This document shows, one piece after another, positions 56,496 through 64,000 of a stretch of 64,000 nucleotides of DNA (within the stretch, counting starts at the first letter, position 1; every line of letters begins with the position of its first letter). The translations under genes and the position numbers were made by a program. The notes below the pieces were generated by a model. The model made no database searches, had not been told where the DNA came from, and was given only the letters and a program-made list of their open reading frames with translations. Where the stretch lies: positions 7,625,966 to 7,689,965 of the forward strand of contig ML058433.1 in assembly GCA_003013855.2 (NCBI GenBank), given 5' to 3'. The DNA comes from Liriodendron chinense (lineage: Eukaryota > Streptophyta > Magnoliopsida > Magnoliales > Magnoliaceae).

Positions 56496-59113
56496 TCAAT
56501 CTCTACCCTCCTCCTCGGCCACATCAGGTGAGTCCTCTGACTCATAAAAAGATAGTCTCGCTCTCAACCTGCTCACCTCCATACGCAGGTAATGCGCCTC
56601 ATCGCGCTCAATGGTACGGATCGCTGTCTCCTCATCAGACAACCTCCGATCGGCAGCCAATCTCCTCGACATCATCTCACAATGATACCGAAGTGCAGAG
56701 ATCTCAGACAGCAGATGACCATGAGTGGCCAAAAGGAAGCCAGGATCGACAAAAGGGCGCTCCTCAAAAGGTTCATATGAACCAGATGAAGAGCCAGCAT
56801 CTCCAAGAATATCCTGCTCATCCTCATCAGCAGTCTGGTGCCAACAAGGGATACGTCGATACAAAGACTGCTCAGCAGCCCAGTACTGATATGGGGCGGT
56901 CGCCATCGGAAAAGTCCGTAGCTCAAATCCCAACAAATCAGCTGTCAAATAACTCGCCCAGGAACAATCAATCCGGGTCCTGAAGTCAGAAGATCTAGAG
57001 GGGAGTACTCGACGCCCGATACCCGTGAAAGCAAAAGGAGGAACATCCTGCTCATACCCAAACTGCCGCAGGAACCGGATCGGATGGTAAGAAAAGTAGG
57101 ATCGAAAGCCTACCAACATCAGAGGATGGCGGTGTGCATCGCAAAGCACTGGAGGAAGTGAAAGCCAAGATGACTCCCAACGAACGTTCCAGTCACGAAG
57201 TTCAGCAAACATCCTGCGATACAAGGGCTCGCTCATCCTAGCCGTATGCGGAAGGAACTCGATGATATAACGCATAATGTCAGAGCCCGGGATGCCAGGA
57301 AGAGGTACAGGAACGGTCAGAGAAAGGCGCTCCCATAGCCAGACCTGATCACAGAAAACGAAAGAAGTTCAGCTAAAGCAAAGCAATCCCCAACAAAGCA
57401 AGAAAAAAAAAGGTGTAGAAAGAATACCTGCAGGAAGGCACAGCAGCCGCGAAGAACACGAGTACGACCAAGGGCGCAGTCAGTCAGCCCATCAAATAGC
57501 TCGGCCAAAATGAGAGAAATGATCCCCTGCCGACGGACAGCTCGGCTCATCACCTCAAAAAGCAAAGGAGTCTGGGACCTGCGCCATCCCGAGAACAGCA
57601 CCTCAGCAATCAAGCAAAACATCAGTGCGTTCCGAGCAAAGGTAGAACCGGCCGTACCCTGAGGACCCGAAAAAAGATCATACAGCAAGTCCAAAGAGAA
57701 CACTACAGCATCCTGGCCACTAGCTGCAGGCCGAATAAGATAAGGGATCCCAAACCAGTTCTGCGGTGTAGCAGTCTTCGGCGATGTCTTCGGCGAAAAA
57801 TACTGGGCATAATCCCAGGGTAGGCCTGTCAAGCGTGCAAGCTCCTCCAAAGAAGGCCCCATCTCCATATCGTTGAACGCAAACAAGTTCAACGAAGGGA
57901 CCCAGTCAATCAAGGCAGCTCCGAGCATCCTCCAGTCAATGTCAACTCTAGCCATATGAATCAGACTGCCAAAGCCATAAGACTCCAAATCTCGAATCTC
58001 ATAAGCTGACAAGCTATCAAGCCAAGCAAGCAGTCGTGGCGAGCAGGAAGAACGAGGAAGCAGCTGACAAGTCCTCACCGGTATCCCCTCCAGTACAAAA
58101 GGCCCAGAAATCGAGGACAACTCATCGAAGATCGGAAGGTCAACAGGCGAAGGAGAAGGAAAAGCTGGAACCTCTGCAGACTCGACAGCCCCTGACCTGT
58201 CCCCAGTAACGGCTATGTCTGATATAGCCGCATCACTGTCGGAAACTGTCACAACCTCAGCCGCATGAGAAGACTCGCCCACCTCGTGAACAGAGTGCGC
58301 AAAGGGCCGATGACCAAAGGAAGGACAATGCTCTCCATCAAAAGGACTATCAGTGAAGATCACACCGCACATCGTGACATCCTGGCTAATCTGACCGTCA
58401 AAGAATACATCTGAACCATCCAAAAGGGTCTCGGTTACCCCGATCGAAGAATCAACTGCCAGATCCGGACCTGCGGCCCTCTCCAGTAGGAGATCATGAA
58501 TCCAATCATCATACTGACCGATCAAAGGGATCATCGAGGCATCCACACCGTCCATCATCAGGGGGACATCATCAATGATCACATCAAGTCCACCCAAGCA
58601 AGTATACCGCACATCTCGGCCCTCATCCAGAGCATCCAAACCGTCAAAGGTACCATCTGAGCCATCCATACCATCCAGACATGAGATCAGCCCATCTATG
58701 TCCCTCATAGTCCCATCATCACCGTCCATCACATCATCCATGGGACCCACACTCAAGGGATGCATAGCCTCACCTATGTCCCATCCCATCATCTCATCCA
58801 TACCATCCATTCCTCCCATAATGAGGGCCCCATTCAAATCAGAAAATCCAGCCATCCCACCATTAATGGAGCTATTCAAAGCTCCATCAACCACCATCCC
58901 AAGCCCCTCATCAATGCTTCCATTCAATGCACCATCTCCACCATCCATTAAAGAAATCTCTCCATCATTAAAGCCTTCAATACTCTCTGAAGTGTGGGAC
59001 CCACCATGAACAGCCCCCACAGCCCATAAATCCCCACCATCCATTGCCCAAGAAAGGACAAACCAAGATGAAGACAAGATGATGATGAAAGAGGAGACAA
59101 AGAGAAGATTCAT
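56496..59113 (-). CDS. PMD-B: antisense gene with a plant mobile domain, two exons
   Basis: Exon 1 59113-57428, intron 57345-57427 (83 bp, GTATTC...TGATCAG, phase 0), exon 2 57344-56496; 844 residues with this start. Residues ~326-650 look like a plant mobile domain: an AALIDW block, FAFNDMEMGPSLEEL, ARNALMFCLIAEVLF, then across the splice LQ-VWLWERL and finally RFLRQFGYEQDVP. The tail (ETAIRTIERDEAHYLRMEVSRL) looks like a coiled coil. Before the domain is a long Met/Asp/Gly-rich stretch built from MDG/LDG repeats. The frame is open up to 59416; I chose 59113 because the stretch before it holds the GC-rich repeat, and an alternative is 59044. The start adds a hydrophobic segment that may be chance. 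Function unknown; cellular PMD proteins such as MAIN and MAIL1 act in transposon silencing and gene expression. Confidence 0.75.
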
Positions 59114-59218
59114 TGTTGGAATCGAACCTGAACGTACACAGCAGGTGGGGACAGCAGCAACAGGGACCAGAGAATGTCCGAGCACGAGCCAGCCCAGGCC
59201 GCTCAAGAGACGAGCTCT

Positions 59219-59241
59219 GGGCGGCCTGCCCTGGGCCGCCC
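59219..59241 (-). promoter_or_regulatory. GC-rich inverted repeat, copy 2 (upstream of PMD-B)
   Basis: On the minus strand CCGTAC, GGGCGGCC, CAGGGCA, GGCCGCCC. With the preceding CCGTAC it matches the LTR copy at 45561-45589 at all but two positions, in the orientation of PMD-B transcription. Confidence 0.75.
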
Positions 59242-59429
59242 GTACGGACGCGGTTCCCCTCTCTCCGCGGGATTGGCTCCAGGGCTTTTGGTAGGTGAGG
59301 CTGACAGTCCACGTCAGCAGATGGCGCTCCGTGGGCCGCCCAAGGCTCCGGTCCACTCCAGATTTCGACTGAAGATGATCAAGATCATACAAAAGGTGCC
59401 CCACTGGTCCAATCATGAAGCAATGTGAC

Positions 59430-60104
59430 CGGAATAGGGCTGATCAAGCCAAAGAGAAGGAAAGGTGATCAAGTGGGGGCCACAAGCAATCCAAGCCATT
59501 CAAAGACTAGATCATCATGATCCAAACCATTGAAGAACCTACATGAGCCATGAAACAACAAGATCAAAGGTTGATCATCACAAGAAGGGCCAGAATCCAA
59601 GATCTAGTCATCAAGTGAGCCCACAAAGCCAAATCAAGCGATCAGAGACGTTCAAGCCATCATCCACACCATGAGAAGCATTCCTAACCTCACAAATCAT
59701 CAAAAGAAGTGCCCCAAAGTAAAGCTAAGGTCTCAAGTGGGCCCACAGGGCCAAATCCATCAATCTGAACCATTCAAGGGCCAAATCATCAAGATCCAAA
59801 CCATTGGAAAGCTTACACAAGTCATGGAGCAGCAAGATCAAAGGTTCGATCATCAAAAGAAGGGCCAAAATCCAAGATCTAAACATCAAGTGGGCCCACA
59901 AGGCCTAATCAAGCAATCTGAACCATTCAAGTCATCACCCATGCAACTAAGCAGTCTCAAATCATGAAGGAATGAGTCAAGAGTCAAAGCATCCAGACAT
60001 CACCAAGGAATTTGGGAGAAATCAAAGCCTGTATATTCATCCAAAAGGGCTTGATACAAAAGGGGACAAAAACAAAAGTACAAGGCCATATAAAGCAGAG
60101 CCAG
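59430..60104. repeat. Spacer between the PMD genes with a ~138-bp repeat
   Basis: Two copies (about 59519-59655 and 59792-59930) share ATCCAAACCATTG, CAAGATCAAAGGTT and AAGAAGGGCC(A/G), and GAATCCAAGATCTA-like text. No plus-strand gene. It would be promoter or leader DNA for PMD-B. Confidence 0.7.
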
Positions 60105-61599
60105 CTACAAGTCACCAACATAATCATCATCGCCCCTCCTCGCGTCCCGCTCCCGACGATAAAGATCCATCAAAGGAGCAGTCACTGAACCTCCAGCATA
60201 CCTGCGACGGCCACCTGGAACATAAAGCGAAGGAAGCAAAGGCCCCTGGCCAAATAGCAGATACCACTCGTCATAATCACGATCCGGGATCGTGAAACGG
60301 AAGCCAGGCTGGCCCACCAGAGCCTCAACTCTCTCATCAGCTGGCATCCGAGCAGCTGGAGGAGGTGCAGAACAGGGGACCCGAGCTACCCCAGTGACTT
60401 GCCGAAGCAATCTCTCTCCCAAGTACCATTGGAAGGACTCAGCGTCAGAAAGCATAATACGGAGACATGAAGCATCATATGCCTCCACGCGCTGGGGTGT
60501 GTAGTAGAGAGGGAAACTAGCGTACGGCATCCGGGCAAACTGCAGCAGAAGAGGTTACCACGATCAGTTACAAGTACAGTACAAGGACAAAGACAAGCAA
60601 GATACTTACGTCCTCGACGGTCAGCCCGTCTATATCAGCACGCCAATTGTCCCCGGGAACTCGGGAGTTCCGCTGACGATTCTGCTGATGCCAGTACATG
60701 TGGCGATACTGAGCGGGTTCAATGTCATCTCGCATCCTCGGCGCAAGATGCGGAAAATGGTCATAAAAGCAGGTCTGGATGAAAGTACATTTAATGATCA
60801 GAGAGAGAAAGGAGGCAAACGGCTCCAAAGAGGATGAAAGAAGAGGTACCTCAACGACAGGCCAGAAGCCTGTGAAGGACCGGCTATGCCGACAGGTCTT
60901 GTCCAGACCTTGAAAGAGACGGGTCAGGATGGCCCCATTCCAGTTATAGGGGTGATGAAGGTCCTCGACTAAACGAAGAAATTTAGGATCAACTCTCTCA
61001 TTCGCATGGCAAAAAAGAAAGGATCCAAAAGCATAAGTGATCATGGCCCGCGCCTTGTGGAGGGCCTCTCGCTCGGTGGTAGGGACGACGGAAGCAAAAT
61101 TGTTGTAAAACCATCGCATCTTCACTTGATGGCCTTGGAATTCACCCTCAGGAGGGACGTCACCGACAAGCCGCAGCCAATCAGTGGAAGAGAGGGGAGC
61201 TAGAGAGCTAACTTGAGGGACAATTGCCCCATGAAACGGGAAACCTATCTGCATGTAAATATCCAAGGGGGTTATTCCCCACTCCCCACAAGGGAGTTGA
61301 AAGGTGTGGGTCTCATCCCGCCACCTCTCACAAAGGGCCGCAAGCATCATGCGGTTGGCGTCGTTATTATGGAAGCGTAGGGTGAGGAGGCCAGCAAAAG
61401 GAGTACCATCTAGTACTCGCTCAAGCAAGGGCTGTGGCTCTTTCATCCAATTGTCCCAGCGATCCCTGGTACCTCGACCCTTGATAGCAGGAAGAGGTTG
61501 ATGCTCCATAGCTAGGGAACACATGTGGTCCCCTCGGCGGACAATGAAAGCAGGATCATCCTCGTCAACCACTTGGTGGCCCCTGGTACCATCCGCCAT
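60105..61599 (-). CDS. PMD-A: antisense gene with a plant mobile domain, three exons
   Basis: Exons 61599-60850, 60774-60610 and 60539-60105, giving 449 residues. Introns: 75 bp (GAG/GTACCT...CATCCAG) and 70 bp (GAC/GTAAGT...GCTGCAG), both phase 0. The first intron is a multiple of three without a stop, so the unspliced frame stays open through it. Family marks: TFQLPCGEWGITPLDI and IGFPFHG near residues 101-126, ARAMITYAFGSFLF, YNWNGAILTRLF, GFWPVVE, YDHFPHL, and WYLGERLLRQ near residue 341. I see no frameshift or nonsense codon. The ATG context (TTCCATGGCG) is good. The protein may be nuclear by analogy with cellular PMD proteins, but its role in the element is not known. Confidence 0.82.
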
Positions 61600-63700
61600 G
61601 GAATCCTACAAGCTTGGCAAGGTAAGTCCCTATCCTTTACCCATTAAAATCCAAATTATCATCTAAGAAACCCATGGGATTGGACTCACATTCCAATGCA
61701 AAATCTAAAGTCCAACTCCATGTGTCACTTAGGATATGTGTTGGGCCCATTGGAAAAAGGTAAGGCCCACCTTAAAGAAAGTGGCATGGCATGCCTTAGG
61801 TAAGAAAAGTCCATCATCCAAGGACACATTTTGGACAACAAATGCATTCAAGTGTCATGAGATCAACTAAGGATGAGAGTCCTACTTCACATAAGAAGTT
61901 CCTCTTCAAAGTCCACATGTGGCCAAGGATGGACCCACTTTTATGCCAAGGTCATGATTCTCACTTAAGATGTTTCCATCTTTTTACACATGTGCATGGA
62001 CAAGTGGGGAATAGAAAGGAAACAGGCCCCCAAGAGCAACCCAAATGCCTCATCTCAATGGATTGGAGAGAGCACATAGCCCACTTTGGAGAATATGAGA
62101 ACCCATTCATGGGTTAACCATGGGCAACCTTATGTGCCTCATCTTGATGAAAGTTTTGACCATGAGAATACAACAAGGAGGTCTACCCACAAACATATGA
62201 ATCAAAGAAGCTAAGGGTAGAAAGTTGATGCACATAGCCCACATGAAGAATCAAGGTTGAAAATGCCCATGAAAAGGCAAGTCTGGGCAACTTATGTGCA
62301 CCAACTTGTTCACCAAAAAGGGAGACCATTTGAGCACAAAAGAGCATGGCTTGATGAGTCACCCAACCATCATGAAAATGGATAAGAATGTTACACATAG
62401 CCCACTTGAATATCAAAATCCAAAATGTCCCAAGGCATGGGACAAAAATGGGCAACCTATGGGTATCATTCTTTCCCACAAATGGAAAGAAAAACCACTC
62501 ATACTTGAGAATGATAGTGGATGACCCACCAAGTCCCCAAAGAAAAGATCAAGGACCCATGGTTGTATGGATAGCTCACTTGAGAATCATCCATTTGAGG
62601 TTGATAACATCTAAGGGAAACTCTTGAGAATCACATTCCTACCACAAAGAAAAACCATTTGAACTTAGTGAGATTGTTGGAACAACTCACTCATGGGACT
62701 TGTAGATGGCCAAGTAGCTCAAGTCCTCCATCCATCAAAAAAAAAAAAGCATGAAAAGAAAAATCCTACATGAACAAAGTATAGTGGGGCACACATGGTT
62801 CAAAGAAGTGCCCAAGTTTCAACGAAGGCCCAAAAGCCCATCCACATGAAAAACTTCAAGGAGCCCACTACACTTTGTACAAGGAGGTACATCATATGGA
62901 AGAGTTGGGCCACTTGTCCATAAAGGCCCAACTAGGAAAACTAGCCCACTTGAGATCCAAAATGAAGAATGGGCTAGTCATCTTGGTCCATACATATATG
63001 AAAAAAAGATGGGGTCACCTAAAGTGAGCCCCATGAGCCCAAAACTTGAGATGGGCCCTACCATGCCCATGGGCCCAAATTTCGAAAAAGAAAAGGGAAA
63101 AGAAATAGAAAGCTCAAAAAAAAATGACAAGAGTAAGAAAGCATGAGGAAGCCCAAAATGAAGCATTGGGCCCATCAAATACACCAAGGGCCATGACTTC
63201 ACTTTGAGCCCATTTGATACACATGAAAAGAGGCCCAACTCCCATAAAAAAGATAGAGTATTTTGCCATGCACACTTGATGACATGGCAAAATTACTCCT
63301 TACATGCACATGGAGGGAGTGTGAAAAAGGAAAAAATGATGAAGTGGAGAGCTTGCAATGTCCTTCTCCATGCACCACCTTTGAAAGACTTGAGATCTAA
63401 GAAAAGATCAAGAATGCTTGGGCCCACCTTCACACCCCTTTGAATAGCTACATGAAAAAGAAAAAGGATCATGAGAAGAGACAATGAAGATGGAAAAGGA
63501 CAAGAAAGAGAAAGGAAGTGGTCCATACCTTTACCACTCACCAAAGAAGGACCACCTTGCTGTCCCAAGATTTCTCTAAGGCCCACCACTTGAAAAGAGC
63601 AAAGGACCACCAAAGAAGAGAGAGGAAACTTGAAGAAAGAAAGAGTATGAGAGAGAGAAGAGAGAGATTGCACGTTTGAGGGGGGGAGGGTGCCCCATGT
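61600..63700 (-). other. Long leader or promoter region upstream of PMD-A, with ~160-bp repeats
   Basis: No plus-strand gene. A unit starting CACATAGCCCAC recurs at 62073, 62231 and 62394 with further degenerate copies, and GGGCAAC(C)(T)TATG follows each. An intron acceptor-like TTGTAG lies just before the PMD-A ATG on the minus strand, so part of this region may be intron. Confidence 0.5.
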
Positions 63701-63706
63701 TATATA
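63701..63706 (-). promoter_or_regulatory. Minus-strand TATA box, possible PMD-A promoter
   Basis: On the minus strand CTATATAACATGGGG lies about 60 bp after the GC-rich repeat at 63768-63790. The order repeat, GTGCCC(T/C)-rich stretch, TATA, C-rich stretch is the same as in the element T LTR (45567-45640). Confidence 0.5.
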
Positions 63707-63767
63707 GAAAAGGGGAGGGCACCCTTTTACCCAGCCCCCTGAAGAGACCAGGAGGCACAGACCGGGC

Positions 63768-63790
63768 GGGCGGCCCATGGGAGGCCGTCC
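63768..63790. promoter_or_regulatory. GC-rich inverted repeat, copy 3
   Basis: GGGCGGCC, CATGGGA, GGCCGTCC; 20 of 23 or more positions agree with the LTR copy. Its symmetry makes orientation uncertain. Confidence 0.65.
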
Positions 63791-64000
63791 TAGCCTCTAC
63801 CTAGGTGAAACGACCTCCCTCTCCCTCTCCTTGGGAAGAACTCCTCCTTGGGAAGGGTGGTTGCAAGTGAATCTTGTACCTTCATGTAAGAATGAAGTGA
63901 TGGAAGAGAATGGTGAGAAAAAAGAGAAAATCTCACCAAAATCTCATCTCATGAGAAATGGGTGAGAAATTGGGTGGATGATGTGGAAAAGTTCCATGGA
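63791..64000. other. No feature seen
   Basis: About 200 bp to the window end without a gene, LTR start or repeat that I recognise. Confidence 0.5.

Larger units (their letters stand above)
45139..64000 (+). mobile_element. Element T: large Tat-lineage Ty3/gypsy retrotransposon with antisense PMD genes (3' end outside window)
   Basis: 5' LTR, tRNA-Arg primer site, gag, protease, RT-RNase H, a second archaeal-type RNase H and integrase on the plus strand, followed by four hairpin repeats and two spliced genes on the minus strand. The extra RNase H between the first RNase H and integrase is the mark of the Tat lineage. Its left edge is exact because it splits the integrase of element G. The duplicated target is predicted to be ATCCC (45134-45138). 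No copy of the LTR start TGTAGACACCCC occurs again before 64000. Confidence 0.93.

Noticed and set aside
62183..63778. Several short minus-strand frames upstream of PMD-A
   Set aside because: No domain, no consistent splice links, repeat-derived composition; treated as leader or intron.

Overview
This window looks like intergenic DNA from a flowering plant with a large, retrotransposon-rich genome. I found no host gene, tRNA, rRNA or CRISPR array. Almost all of it is LTR retrotransposon sequence, much of it nested. Tat-lineage and Athila-lineage Ty3/gypsy elements, tRNA-Arg, tRNA-Asp and tRNA-Met primer sites and plant mobile domain (PMD) genes all fit a plant. I do not name a species.

Layout. 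(1) 1-14599: a gag-only, Tat-like element with very long LTRs that carry a ~71-bp satellite. Its gag is decayed and partly duplicated, and two Athila-type solo LTRs (3098-5016, 10123-11545) sit inside it. (2) 14600-22025: Athila LTR remnants, an inverted old LTR related to element 1 (16089 to about 18660), a third solo LTR (19388-21510) and stretches with nothing recognisable. (3) 22438-30267: a complete non-coding element in minus orientation (LTRs of 2978 and 2954 bp, TSD TTATC), flanked by two inverted copies of another LTR end. (4) 32348-45138: an Athila element in minus orientation. Its 3' LTR is split by a complete gag-pro-only Athila element (32734-40387, TSD AATTG) and by a fourth solo LTR (40565-41782, TSD TGAAG). 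Its integrase is cut at 45138. (5) 45139-64000: the 5' part, at least 18.8 kb, of a Tat element: LTR, primer site, gag, protease, RT-RNase H-second RNase H-integrase, four structured repeats, then two spliced genes on the opposite strand that encode PMD proteins. Its 3' LTR lies beyond the window.

How the parts relate. The sense gag-pol of the large Tat element is broken by three nonsense codons and two single-base frame shifts, while both antisense PMD genes read open across clean GT-AG introns. Between pol and the PMD genes lie four copies of a small hairpin with a GAAA tetraloop; paired positions differ between copies but pairing is kept, which suggests a selected RNA structure.

A second theme is that several unrelated LTR families here carry arrays of short palindromic motifs upstream of the TATA box: CATGCGCATG in element 1, GACCGGTC in the Athila LTRs, TGAGTCA/CGAGTCA plus a GC-rich stem in the Tat element, and CGATcaATCG in a further LTR. 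Perfect target-site duplications give a clear order of insertions.
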